From Dipetalonema caudispina (taxonomy: Eukaryota > Nematoda > Chromadorea > Rhabditida > Onchocercidae): 64,000 bases of DNA. The stretch spans positions 1-64,000 of the forward strand of contig JABVXV010000219.1 in the NCBI GenBank assembly GCA_013365325.1, written 5' to 3'. The notes under the pieces are model-generated. The model saw nothing but the letters and a program-made list of their open reading frames with translations. It had not been told where the DNA came from and ran no database searches. Shown here piece by piece: positions 1-13,503 of the stretch (positions are counted from its first letter, which is position 1; each line of letters opens with the position of its first letter). The position numbers and the translations under genes are program-made.

Positions 1-143
<143 letters not shown>

Positions 144-528
144 CAGTGTGTTTCATTTACAAGGTCTATAAATCTTCTGAGTCATGAATCTTGGACCACA
201 AGTAAGGCCTAAGAATCAATGAGATTTCTCTCCCTTTGTCAATCCATCATCATTGTTATCATCATTGTCGATCTTTATTATTAAAAAACATTCATTGTCA
301 TTTAGTGTTTTTTGTTACTACAACTTTTGTCTAAAGTTATTAGATGGTTCAAATTTGGAATTTCGCAATTAGAAAGTGCCAAGATCAATTTTTACATGTA
401 ATGAATAATGAGAGCAACCCACTGTAAAGGTATAACAGGAATTTCTCAATGTCAAGAATTGAACAGATTTAAATTTGAAAGGAAAAAGAAAATTTTTTTG
501 ATAAGGTCACATTCGTATGCGCGTGTTT

Positions 529-550
529 ATATATATATATATATATATAA
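529..550. repeat. TA dinucleotide run
   Basis: This is an uninterrupted alternating TA tract of about 11 units in otherwise unique intergenic sequence. Confidence 0.9.
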
Positions 551-3500
551 ATTTTTTTTTCTTTGAATTTATTCATTTATTCGTATGTTTAAATCTTTGA
601 GTGACTTAAATTTAGACTTTAACGGCTAAAATGAAGTGAATTCAACTAGAATTACTTCTGTTAAAAATTTTATGGTAACCGGATCTGATTAATCTGACTT
701 AAATTTTTCCGTAGCTTCAATAGAGGAGGATCATTCTTCCCTTAATTTAAGTGTGTTCAATTATTTGTTTTGAAGATAATACAGATTATTTGATAGTTTT
801 TTTTAAAACAATGAGTTTCCAATTGTAATTTCAATCTAATAATGGATCCTTTCTCAATTTACGCAAAGTACATCGGCTATAATATTTCAAACATATCCGT
901 TGCAAAATTTATTAAATGAAGCAATAAATTTTTTCATTAGTGATTTGGTTCGTGCAATATGATTGCTATGCATTTCATTATAGTTTAGATCAGAGAAAAA
1001 CGAAAGATTTATGGAAGTATTTTTTCAGAAAATTTTATCTCTTCTAGCTAAGATCTTCTTTTGGGAAGATAACCACCAATCGAACATCGATTTCGATTTC
1101 CAGAGCGCTTTTATTTAGCGAAATTTAACATTTTCCAAAACACATTACAAGAGTATACGACTCATTTGTCTCAAATTTTTATTCAGAAAATACTAAAATC
1201 ATCGAAACTGTTTGTTTCTTTCTCTTTCTTTTTTTTTTTTTCTTTTGGAAATAAAATAAACGGTACAGTCTATTCTACAGAAAAAAATTTTTTTTCGATC
1301 AATCACTTGTGACATTTGTTCACAGTGTATTTGTCAGTTTCTGGGTAATTTTTCCCTCCCCAAACCATCGAAATCTAAGATCTTTTCTTCGTATCATCTC
1401 TATGTTGATCTTCTCCCTTATCACTTCTCGCAGAAGGTGTAAATATACACTGTTAGAAGAAGACGAAATTTTGGAAAATATATCCTCTGAAGTGCGCTGA
1501 TGTATTGAAATGATACCTGAATGTGTAGAAAGAGGAATTCACTATCACCCATTTTTAACCGAACAACGTTTTCTTGAAGAAAGACGACAACGTAGACACT
1601 ACTATCATCTTCTTCTGTTTTTGTGTTTGTCGCAGTAATGATATTGGAAATTGCAGTGATTTATCAACAGTGATGGTGATAATGACAGTGTTGATAACGT
1701 TGATAATATGATTGTAGTTGATGAGGCAAGACGATGAGGAAATCTCATAATTATTCATTTAAGTATTAGCTTTAAGTTATAATGCAAGGAATATGACTGT
1801 AAAATTCTCTCCAAAATATCTGCTAAGGTAATTAGTAGTAATGATGTTAGTCTCCTAATCTCCCATCTGCATGATTACTTTTTTTCGGTTACCAATATTC
1901 TGCTTACTTTTAAATTTCAGAAATTGAATACCATTCCGCTGCAAAAAGCGGTGATGATACCGTGAAAAGAGTTTCCAGAAAAATGTTTAAGCTAGATTGA
2001 AATTAATCTTACTCTTATAATGTGGTACTACTTTTTCAGGTGATCCAGTATTTCTGTTTATTTCTGTACTTTGTTCATTTTAATTTATGAGCTTTGATCA
2101 CTTTTTTTTTTGTTGGAGCATTGTAATCAACAATTCCTACAGAGGATCGATTTCCATAGGGAGAGTGTCACTGCTGTTTGTCCTGTATCCAAATTAATTA
2201 TTGGGCGGTTTTAATTATTTTGCACAACGATTTCTTCATGCTCTCTTTTTTTTCATCACTTCATCTTTCATAATGTACGATCTTTTCATCATCAAATGAA
2301 TAGCTTGTTCAAAGTAGTCTTAAACATTCCAATCTACAAGTTGACAAGATTAATAATTAATCAGCATGTTAAATTCACTTCTAGTAGATTCAGATAATTA
2401 CTCAAAGAGAGGAAAGGTATTGTACTTTAATAATGCCATCAAACTTTATTTAATATCTATAAAGATTAAATTTATTTTAGCAGTTAGTAACTTTTAGAAA
2501 TCAACGCTTCTTCTTTCAAATGATGGAAAATATAATACTTACGTTAAAAATTTTTTGCAACGCTTAGATACGTGTAACAACTAAACGTCTGGACCCAATT
2601 AGTTTTCCCTTAAGAATGCAATAGGTTAGTGCTAATTGCATCAATTATTATGAGCATATGTTAGAATAAAATCTCGCAGAATTTCCTTCAATTAAAAAAT
2701 TTACGACAGCTTTTAAATAAAAGATATTATTGTTATCAAAGACAGAATAACCAAGGTGAAATATTGCTATATGAGGACCAACGAAATTAGGAAAAGATAA
2801 CTAGCAAGAATATGGACGGACATGAAGTGATGGTCAAAATGAGTAAAAGTGACACATAACATATTTTAAAATGAAATTTAAACAACGACGAACTGTGCTT
2901 TTGCGCCTACTGATATGGATAATTTTGTGACTTTTACAATTCCTAGCAACTAACTTAATGTTGGAATATAAGAAATCAATGTGTTTTTCTGGCAAAATTT
3001 AATTTTAAGTGAAGACTTTGAAATTCTTTAATTAAAATCTTCTAACAGAAAATTTTGTTCAGGAAATGAATGAACAAAAATTTGCGTTAAATTTTCAATT
3101 TTAAAAGTAGTACACAATCATCTACCATGACGTATGCATAAATCAAATTATTTGACAGTTTTATTCCTGTGTCAAAATATTATTTGAAGGTCTAAAATAA
3201 TTTCGTTTCCATAGTTAATTTTCATTACAATGACGAATTTTGCATAGTTCTTAGAGAACGTAGATTTTGCCGAACATTTTTTGAAGGTGTGTGCAAATGA
3301 TTTACAGTTCATTTTCAGTTATAATGACGAGATCCCTCATTTTTTTTTCCCTTCGTTACCTATGAATTTTGCATATCCTTTAGTTCAGTCGTAGAAATCT
3401 GGAATTATTCCCACCGAACATTCTCCTAATTATTGTTGTAATTTCATTATAACTCCACCTTAACAACCACTACTTCTACTGAAACATCTTCAATTCATCT

Positions 3501-6477
3501 TTAATTATTTCTCATGCATGTCCCTTACTTACTTATTACATGTTTTTATTACAAATCATTTCTTTTTCAGTTTCGTTTACTAATTTCACCTTAAAATGTT
3601 ACCTTAAGATTTTAAAATTTAAGATAAATAATTTTGCCTTAAAATTTCTGGCAGTATTTGAAGGCATTTGACTGAAATTCAGATTATTTCACCTATTATA
3701 TGAAAACGAAAGAGATTTAGGACCTTATATTGAAGTTTCTAAATACTATTTGAAATTTTTAAAAATTCTTTTGCATACTTCTTAGCAAATGCATTCATTC
3801 CATTTTTATTTGAAAATTATTTCTTTTAAAAAATTTTGCTCCATTACTTAATTACTGTCATAATGAGTTTACTGTTAAATTTCATTATAAAGCTTGTTAT
3901 ATAAGTTGATCATTTTCACCTAAAAGCAAGAAAATGCTGCACCGTAACCATATTGAATTTATTGGCAAAAAAAAAATTCATTTTTTTGCAGAATAAATTA
4001 TACTTTGTTGAAATTTCCAGTTTTCTATATAATGTACTTACTTTTTACTTTTCGCTACGTGCTACGGTAGAATTTTCCATAAATTTACAAATCAACAAAA
4101 CGATATACATTAAAAACAAAAATGATCTATTTTAAATTTAAATTCATCACATTTTATGGAAAGCAATTCTCAATATTATTTTTGTTTTGGCTTTTTTTTT
4201 TTTAAAAAAAGGAAACTTTTAGCCCATTATACACTTTTTTGCAGTAGATTTAAAACTTTCTAACAAAATCGATTGTTCGAACTATCCTTTTTTTTCACAA
4301 AAATACTATTCTAAAAAAATTTTCACATACGGAAAAACTTGAGCAGAAATAATTACTAAAAAATGTCAAATGTTCACATAAATCTTTTTTTTTCTTTTTA
4401 TCAAATCTTATTTTGCTTGCTCATAAATTCATGTCTAACTTTTAGAAAGAATAACTTGAAAAGTAAATGTGCAAAAAGTTAGGTACAACATTTTTTTAAT
4501 GAATGAGGCCCGATAAATGAGACATTTGTGAAGTTAAACAAAAAGCAACATAAAATAACTTCATTCCTGAACAAAGAAATAAAGTTTTTGATGAAAGTTT
4601 AACAAATGAAGTGAAAATTTTCATAGAAAGTAAATTGTATTATTCCCATAAATGGAAATGACAACAAAGAAACACTTACGCTGCACACATCAATTCGATT
4701 AATAGGCATTTAGTCAACAATTTTTTTGCTTATTTTCTTCCATAAATGGGAAACATTAAGTTTTTCTGCAAGAATTGAATTTATTGATAAATTACGAAGC
4801 TATTTCTATGTACTAGGAGAAAAGTTCACATGGAAGAAGATAGTGCAAGGGTCATAAAAGTTCAATAGCATCTGAATAACATCATCTGAGGATTGAGAAA
4901 AATAACGAGGTTTAATTTAATTCTTTCCAGCGGGGAAGATGAAAAAATTTCCAACAAGTTTCATTAGCATTCGTACAAAAGAGCTTGTTCCATTTATCGT
5001 AACGAAACTTATTACTCCATCTTTTTTCCCCAAAATCATACTTGAAAAGTCTTTCGACAGATCAGAAAGATGAAAGAATAATTGAAATTAGAGTCGAAGA
5101 AGATCAGAGTGATCTCCGATATTGTTAGCACTCATTGCTGTATTGGTAAACATTACTTAATATGAATGCATCAAGGACGTTTTTTACAATTGCCGTATTG
5201 TACTCAACTTAGTTGACCTAAGATAGTGGAAATTTTTTTTTCTTAGTAAAACATTTTTTTAATTAGATATAATAAGCATTTGGATAATATTTTATTGTTG
5301 TCCAATATTTTGTTCATTATTATTTCAATCTCATTGTTCAACTAAATATTTCAAAATGGTAAATTATTTTTATTTTTATTTTTCAAAAAAGAAAAAAAGG
5401 AAGTCAACCACAACAAATAATTTGCTCAAAAATCCACAGTAATTATAATTTGTCATTTTCAAATTCTTCAAAAACACTACTCAGAATTCCAAAACGGCAC
5501 GCCACATACACACTGATGACAATACCATACGTTGTGTAATGTACCGTTATTGATATGAGATAATCAAATGCAAGGACTTAGAAATGAAAGAAATCGGTTG
5601 GAGAGGTCGAGGTCAATGATTGATGAGTCCATTCATTGATCATGATCAAAATCAATCGCTTAGCATGATCAAGCACTATAGTTATACGTCAAACAAGAAT
5701 CTATTATCATGCTAGATGCTTTCAAAAAATTTCTGACTGTGAAAACTTTCCGCTTCATCTGTTTTCTAATTTGCATGATTTGATACGACAGCGAACTGTT
5801 ACACTGATAAACTTTAATGATAAGAAAAGGTGTGATGATATGTTTATGAGCTCTTTCAGTTGTATATTCATGTCATCATCAATTGAAAAAATGTTCAAAT
5901 TGGCGTTTTGAATTATTATTCCATGTGATCGGCACTGGTAGCGAAATTTAACACTATAAAATCATATGATAATTCGTTAATAAATCAGTAATTGAAATTT
6001 GTACATGATAGAAATTGTTCAATATTACAAGCGAATGTAAAGTGGAATGCAGCATGCATGATAGAATCAGTTGCAGCAGTTAATACCCACATCATCACTT
6101 TCAATCACAATTATTTCTTCGTCAGTAGCAGGTTGCAAGGAGAGGAGAGACAGTTTTCATTCGTTTTTCTCGTTTTATGTTGATAAGTAAGACGGGTATA
6201 TCGCAAATGTTGTAGGTAGTGTTGGGTGAAAGAAGAAGGACAAGAGAAGAGGGAAAAGGTGGAGTTTTGCAGTCGAGACAGCACACATGCCTTACCTGAC
6301 AACAACAGTTTTCAAAGGTAGCCGGTTTTGCCCCGTTTTAAACTTCATCATCAACCTTTCATGTCATCTCTTTCGTCTTCTTGTGAAAGATCTTCCTAAA
6401 ATAGGTCCTCAGCCTTTTCAAGAATGATTGTCGATTTTAAATTAAATATCTTTACTTAAAGTAATAATTATTCACTA

Positions 6478-6745
6478 GTAATATATAGCTGTATCTACAG
6501 TAATGACAGTGATTAATGATAATGTAATAAGGATAGTGATTATCAAATGACAAAAGCAATCATCCGAGGGAAAATATTTTGCCATGATAATGATAATAAT
6601 GATAAAGACTTTGGTATTGAAGGATTGGAGTAATGAAGATGACAATAATAAGGATAATGACCGCAATTATCAGTGATAATAATGGCAGTGAGTTTGATAA
6701 ATGGAAAAGTTAGTTCTAAACAATGCGGGGATATTGCGATGATGG
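6478..6745. repeat. degenerate TAATGA/GATAAT array
   Basis: This stretch is dense in short units such as GATAATGATAAT, AATGATAATG and AGTGATAATAATGG, separated by a few non-matching bases. It looks like a trinucleotide (GAT/AAT) array that has decayed by substitution. The open frames on the minus strand (runs of Ile, Thr and Asp) follow from the repeat and are not evidence for a gene. Confidence 0.6.
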
Positions 6746-6782
6746 CAGTGAAGAGATCCAAAATGTGTTTATGTTCCATTAA

Positions 6783-7017
6783 ACCTAATTTGAACCTGTT
6801 TCTTCTTCTCCTTCTTCTTCTTTTTCTTTAACTTCTTCAAACCAGCCTTTGCCAGATTCCTGTTCTGCGAAGTAAGTACCAACAACCAAACTATCCGTGA
6901 TACCTTCAAGGACCTGTACCACAACTCGCTCGTTTGCTCAAGTTGGTGAACCCATAAACTGTTGCGTTGCATGTTGATTTTGGCAAGAAGGCGATAAATT
7001 TGTCTTGATTGAACATT
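6783..7017 (-). other. possible coding remnant, unidentified
   Basis: On the minus strand a frame closed by a stop reads ANERVVVQVLEGITDSLVVG followed by TYFAEQESGKGWFEEVKEKE and an acidic tail. It looks more protein-like and less AT-rich than its surroundings. An in-frame stop lies directly upstream, no intron acceptor clearly serves it, and neighbouring sequence in another frame (QDKFIAFLPKSTCNATVYGF) also looks coding, which suggests a frameshifted pseudogene. I do not recognise the family. Confidence 0.25.
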
Positions 7018-10000
7018 TTTCAATTTTATGGTGGTTTAATTATATCAGAAGGAAAAAGGTGTGAATAAATTGGTTGTCCTCTTTACGCACGTACGCATCG
7101 TAAATGGATGTCAAGAGAAGCGTCAGAAAAGTTGGAGCAAGATTAATACTCTTCAGAATACTTTTATAAGTAGCAGAAGGGTAGCTTCTGATTCTTCCTG
7201 CTACTTTCTATCTTTTAGAATCCGTCAAACTCGATCCAAACTAAAATCCGAATCCGTCTTATCATATATTCAAACTAGAAACCGCCTTATTATATAAGAA
7301 TTTCATGAAAAACTGAACCAAATCTAAAGATCAAGGAAAATTGAACGTTTAAACCAATGACATAGGTGAAACGATTTGGGACGAAAATTTCATAAAATAT
7401 TTCTTTATCAGTTTTTCTTTCCCTTCATTTTTTCCACCATTACTTCGTTAAAATAACTGGAAAGTAAAATTACGTTTTCCAATTTATTCCGAAAATTAGA
7501 AGGAGAGCAAAAAAAGAACGATACATATATTTTTATTATTTATTACAGTTACGATTGACGTAAAAAACGAATCGAAATTGGGTTTTTGGTTGAGGAAGGC
7601 AATTTAATCATTTATTTTTTGTTGATTTGCATGATTGGAATTACCGCAATTTTTGAAACACAATTTTTTTCACAGTCCATTTTTTCGAAAATTTCTGATC
7701 CTTTCTTTACATACTATCAACAAGTGTATATATATATATATCGGATCACTAACTAAGTTATTTTTCAATCGAAGTGAAATTCTTCCTACAAGGCGATAAG
7801 TTTAATATTATACCATTATTTCTCTTTCTCTTTCTCTCATGTTGTTGGATACTTGCCTCCACTTCGTCCAAAAGTCTTTCTCAATCTTAGCAAATAATTA
7901 TGTATTTATTTCCATTATATTCCCCGAAAAGGATCCATTATATTTCTGTCTACACTTCTGTATTTCTCCGTTTCACTGTTTTGCAGCGTTAATGTCTTTA
8001 CTTTTACAGTGTTAATATTTGTTTCACTGTTTTGCAGTTTATGAAGTTAATGTTGATTGAGGATTTTTTGGCTTCTACACTTCTATTATTTTCTTCATCC
8101 CTTCATGCTTACTCAAAGATATGTAGAAATCATCTTTCAATACTTTTGGTTCTTGTCAAACTTCTTTTCTGTCCAATATCTCGGAGTGATGTTGCAGAAG
8201 AATATTTTGCGTTTCCCATTTCTTCCCGCTTCTTTCCTTCCTTCTCGTACCTCATCGTCCAATTTCAAAAGCCCTTCCAATAAATGTCATTAGTTGATTT
8301 ACAATTTGCAATATGCTAAATATTTTGTTTCCTTGGACGAAGTCATGCGACTTTCTTCTTCCTTTCTTCCATCGCTATCCTCTCATACAATTTCATTTTG
8401 CCCTTCCCCCCCATTACTCCAAATACCGAATCACTTCTCCTCCGACATCTTTGCATAGTATTCATCATGACAGCCGCTTTTGTTGTGTTCAAATGTAATC
8501 TAAATAGATCACAAATCTCAATAAGAGCATGGAGAAGTTGCCCATTTCATAAGTATCAATGCTTTTTTTTTCCTGAAAGGAAATAAAACCAAATCGTTTC
8601 TTCTTCTTCTTTTTTAATTCAATTCTATTATTCAAAAAAGTTTAGAAATATGATTAATTTGGAATTAAGCATAAATAGATAGGCCTGTATGGGAAAATAT
8701 TTATTGATGGCCCGATTATGAAGTGAATCTTATCATTGGCTTTTGATTTGTTTTATCTACGAGAAAATATTGCAGTAAAGAAGAATTTGAGAAATATGTC
8801 ATCTGAAAAAAATCTTCATTGGCCAAAACTTTTTTCCAAATTATTTCCTTGATAATGTGATAAAGACTGAGATGTGTATTGCTGTTATTCATTTCTGATA
8901 TGAAGTTATACTATTATATTGTGCGCCAGTCAAATTTTACATATTTCAAATATACAGCATATACATATAATGTGATACAAGGAAGCCGCCATTGGCACTT
9001 GCATTTTAATTAGAAAAGTGATGTCATTTTACAAATTATATGCAAAATCAGCCGTTCCAAATCAAATCGTTTGGTGCCACTAATACTATTAGTAAAATAT
9101 TTTGATAAATGGCTTTATTTCATATGATGCCATGCAAATCGTATGGTTTTACATTGTTGCTGCGAGACGATCGTAGAATTGCATGGCAAATAGGGGCGAT
9201 GTTGTCACCAATCTGCTTGCTGATGATTAATTTCTTTGTATAATTTTTTTGAAACTTTTCTACAATTTCAACGGTTGGTATATGTTTTTAATAACATGAT
9301 ACTATCATACTATTCAAAAAACCCAATCAATTTTCGGATAGCCTGAATCATTTGGTTTATGTTTAAATTATTGTTCAACCATTTCATCAAGAATGCAATA
9401 AGCATTTCTATCTGAAACTTTTATCCATCTGTTCTACCCTCACTTTACGATGGTCATCTTGCAATTATTCAAGACTGTTGGCATTGTCCTGCATTGAATA
9501 TTTTCATATGTTTTGCACAGCATATTTTGCCTTTCCTCTTCAAAATGTAGAAATTACCTATGATACAACTTTCCAAGAGGGTTTTTCCACGTACATCATA
9601 CAAGGGATACATGGACAATTATAATGAGTTCATTTTAAAAACATTTAAAAGCAATATTCAAACCTGCAAACTTTTCATTAAAGAGTGTAGAGTAGAAACA
9701 ATCATTTATTAGGTTTCTGCTCAAATTAGAATTCTAAAGATGAACTTGTTGATTGATTTTTAGGTTTTTTAACTCTATGGAGAGCTCGTATTTGATAAAA
9801 AAATTTGAAACACTAACTTCTTCTGTCACCGGTTTCAAGAGTTCTCGAATTCTGCTAATGAGCAATGAAACCGCTTTCATGGAGAGTGTGTATGGAAAAG
9901 GCAATTTAAATATCGACATTACTATTACTAACTGTTACATCTTGTTGTACCGTAAATGAATAATATTTCTAATTCTTCCATTCGACTGGTCCATGAAGAA

Positions 10001-11059
10001 GTAGAAAAAAAATTTGAAAACAAAAAGGCGATGAACAGTTGAAAGAATACGTTTTACTTCGCTGCACTATTATTCTCCCATATTTAAATTCATTTCTTTA
10101 CTAATAATAACAAAAGGATTATTTACTCTAACTATGTATTGTAAACATTTTTATTTGTAAAGTTTGCTTTCTTTTTTTCTTTGCAAAATCGAATTGATCA
10201 ATCTTTCTGCAAGTTCGAAAACATGAAGTTTTCGGACCGATCAACATTTTTTTTATTAATTTTCGCAGTTTCTATAGAAAGAGCGTTTTTCTCGTAATTT
10301 ATACTTTTTATATGCATCTTTTCTATCAAATTATCAGATTAGTTTAAATCACCGACTGATAATTCAACATGTGAAGGGATACAATAGAAGGATGAAGGAA
10401 AGTTTTGCTTTAAAATAGGCTCGACCCTACCAACGAGAATTATTGGAGCAGATCGAATGCACTCCATTTAAATGCATATTATAGCCTACTAAGATGATAT
10501 TTATTCATTCCGATCGTTAGTTCAAGGCTTTATAGAATTATAACAGAGAAGAAGTTGAATTTTGATGTTATCGGTGAACCATCTATTAATATTCGTGATC
10601 GTCATAATATTGCATTTCATTGTTGGCAGTGTTGCTAAAGTATACATTGGAAGTGCTACCAATATGAAAAGTTAATTAATTAGAATTGATAGGATGATCG
10701 GATTAAAAAGTTGAGGTAGAAATGAAAAAATGCTTAATAGTAAAAAATTGAGAAACCATGACCTCTCACGCTTTTTTTAAAAGACATAGCAATCTTTCTT
10801 CTTTCATTTTTTCACTAATATTTCCTCCAACTGCAGTTCAAAATTCCTTCATGAAAAACAGTTAATTTTATAAACATTCCATTTTCCTCCTTTTTTTGAA
10901 TTCTTTTTTCACAAAGAAATAGAAACTTTGAAATGAAAAATAGCGGCGAGAAAAGAGTTTTAAAATGTTCATTCATATTTTTTAATTTGAAATGCCCAAA
11001 CCTTAGATGTCGTTTTGAAGACCAATTTTTCATGAAACTTGTATCAAAAAATAGATACT

Positions 11060-11290
11060 GCTAAGTGACATCATTTATTGTCATTACTATCGTTCCCATA
11101 ACCAATAAATACCTGCACGATATTATTACCATCATAACCATAATCATTTTCATCATTATCATCATTATCTTCGTTATTGTCACTAATAATTTCGGACCAC
11201 CGTAATTATCACGATAATTGCTATCACTTATGTCATTATTACCATCAAGCTATTGCTATCATCGTAATTATCATCTTTATCACAGAGTAC
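11060..11290. repeat. degenerate ATC/ATT array
   Basis: This stretch is rich in TCATTATCATCATTATC-type units, with imperfect ATT, ATC and ACC triplets spread over about 230 bases. It resembles the arrays at 1670-1750 and 6478-6745 (there in the complementary sense). No gene is seen in it. Confidence 0.6.
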
Positions 11291-12204
11291 CGTTCTTGCT
11301 GCTAAGGGATCAGAATTAATTCGGTTGCGCTCTGTAGTTTCTTATGGAGGATAAATAATTGTTCAAACTTAGAATTATAATTCAAAATATTGAATAAATT
11401 CAACAAAGATTCAGCGTACAACTTATATAGTTGAAATAAGAATTATTTTATATTTTGATATAAACCATTATGTTACTTTAACGATATCAGTTAATTTAGA
11501 AAGGCGAATGAAATTTTGTTAGTTTTCTCAGTTTTTTTCTTTAATAATGAAAATTTCTTAAAGAATTATTCCAAAAAAGTATATTGCCATGAGCGTGTAT
11601 TACTTTTACTAAAATTTCTTTTAAGGAACACTTTCCATATTTTAAAAAGTATAGAAAGTAGTAATTTCTATAATGAAAAAGATTCATGTTCATGGATTAA
11701 AGACAGTATTGCTTTCTAAAATGAATCCTAAATTGATCATTTGATCGACCTAAACTGACAACTTGGAAATAATTGAGAGGGAAAAAACTGACTTCCAACC
11801 TTGGTTCTGCAATTTTTTGAAAAATGGTTTTGAATACTTCACGTTTCAAACATGTTTTTAATGGTACATTTTGTTGTTGTTCAGCAGTATTCGCGATTCA
11901 TTCGATTTAGTCTCTAAGAAAGGAAAAAAATGCTCATAAATTATTTTCAATCATTTTACATCATCCATACCTTATGTTATCCCATGGAAAAAATGTTCGC
12001 AAGTTTTTGAGTTCTTTTTCATGTTCGTTGAATATTCTAATTTGTAATTGTTTGCGGAAATTTTCAAATTTCAGAAAAAGCATTATGTTAGAAAATACTA
12101 TTAACATTTAAATTCTAGGCTATCACACTATGCATTTTTGAACAATTCTAAGCATCCAGAATTAGACTTAAAATTTCAGCGCATTGCTTTGCATACAATA
12201 AAAC

Positions 12205-12955
12205 CTAGCATGAATAGTTTCTTCCGCTACCTATTTCCGCTTCTCTGTCTTCAACTTCGCCACCATTTTCCTGGATGACTAGCTGTTGAATAATCATTTT
12301 GCTTCTCTCATTGGCAGCATTCGATGATACTGACATATATTTTGTAAGCGGTAAGGAAGATAATATGTTTAACTCAACAAATTTCACTTTTTCTTATAAA
12401 TGTGATCAATGTTGAAGACAGTAACAAGTGAGGTAAACCTTTCAATCCTATTGAAAACAAAAACTTAAAGATTGTTGTCATATTTCTTCACACTGTTTTG
12501 GCATTTCAAAGACGTTTCGCTTTTCTTTTTTTTTTTTTATTTCTTCTAAACATTTCATTTAATTACAACAATTCTCATTAGCGCCTTATCAAGTTTTTCA
12601 CTGGTTCACATGATGATCACTGATTTGATGGACAGTTTTGTCTTCTATGAAACTGATAAATTATTTCTTTACTCCATTACTCTCTCCATCACGATCAACG
12701 TTTGCTTTTCTTTTCGTTTTATCAGTGATCATTTCTCCTTTCTGTTTTCAGTCACTCCTTTTAATTCGTTGCTGTTGAATAGTTAACATCCCTTTTCATG
12801 ATATTGAAAATGCTCAATCAAATTAAACAATCTTCTCAATAAAATTTCTACTTCGGTATCAAGACGAAGAAACACAGGCATACTGTGTTGGAGATCCAAT
12901 TATCAATCAGTGTTGGGTCAATGATGACCATTAAAATATTACTTATTCCAAAGGC
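12205..12955 (-). other. candidate minus-strand exons, no gene model
   Basis: Two segments have both exon-like borders and protein-like content. The segment 12884-12955 sits between a TTTGTTCAG acceptor and a GTATGC donor and reads AFGISNILMVIIDPTLIDNW plus ISNT. The segment 12205-12329 follows an ATGTCAG acceptor and reads SSNAANERSKMIIQQLVIQE before a TAG stop. The phases do not join directly, and no start or further exons were found, so this may be chance or a rapidly evolving gene. Confidence 0.2.
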
Positions 12956-13503
12956 CTGAACAAATTCAAACACAACACATTTGATAGCTGAAACTCTGAC
13001 AAACTGACAATAGTCTTTCACTTTTACTTTTCTTGCCATCTATACTTTTCCTTCATATAATCTGTACGGCAGTGTTCATTTCTTATTTACACTTTTTTTT
13101 TTAATCAACAATAGTATTATTATTTATCGGATCGTTTTAGTGATCGGTCTATTCTTTTCATTTTTCAATTTCTTTTTTTTTTTTTGAAATATTCCGAAAG
13201 ATATTTGAAAAAGTTATATTTTCAGGCTGCATCGGTTTGGTAGTATTTGTTTGCTGTCCATTTCAGAGTACAAATCAAAATATTCTCACCTCTTATAAAA
13301 AAGAAAAGGAAGGAAATAATCATTTATGTTGTACCACTGGTCTCATTAACAGTGGTGATCAAAAAAACAGTCCAAGTGAAAATTGACAAATAAAAGAGAG
13401 GGAAAATAGAAATTATTAAATTGAATACTTGGAGTTTGAATAAAGAAATTTACAAAGATAAAGAGACAAACTCTGAAATATATGTCCTCCATCACGTACA
13501 TTT

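Larger units (their letters stand above)
144..12200. other. gene-poor AT-rich region
   Basis: No gene can be supported over these 12 kb. Open frames are short, lysine/phenylalanine-rich and lack paired splice signals. The stretch holds a TA run at 529-550, another at 7728-7741, degenerate trinucleotide arrays (listed separately) and one better-than-random open segment near 6.8-7.0 kb. A short frame at 1429-1500 (+) starts after CTCGCAG and reads RRCKYTLLEEDEILENI before a stop. It could be a last exon, but no partner exon was found. Confidence 0.6.

Noticed and set aside
6475..6779. Overlapping minus-strand frames rich in Ile and Thr
   Set aside because: They are translations of the degenerate GAT/AAT array, not coding sequence.
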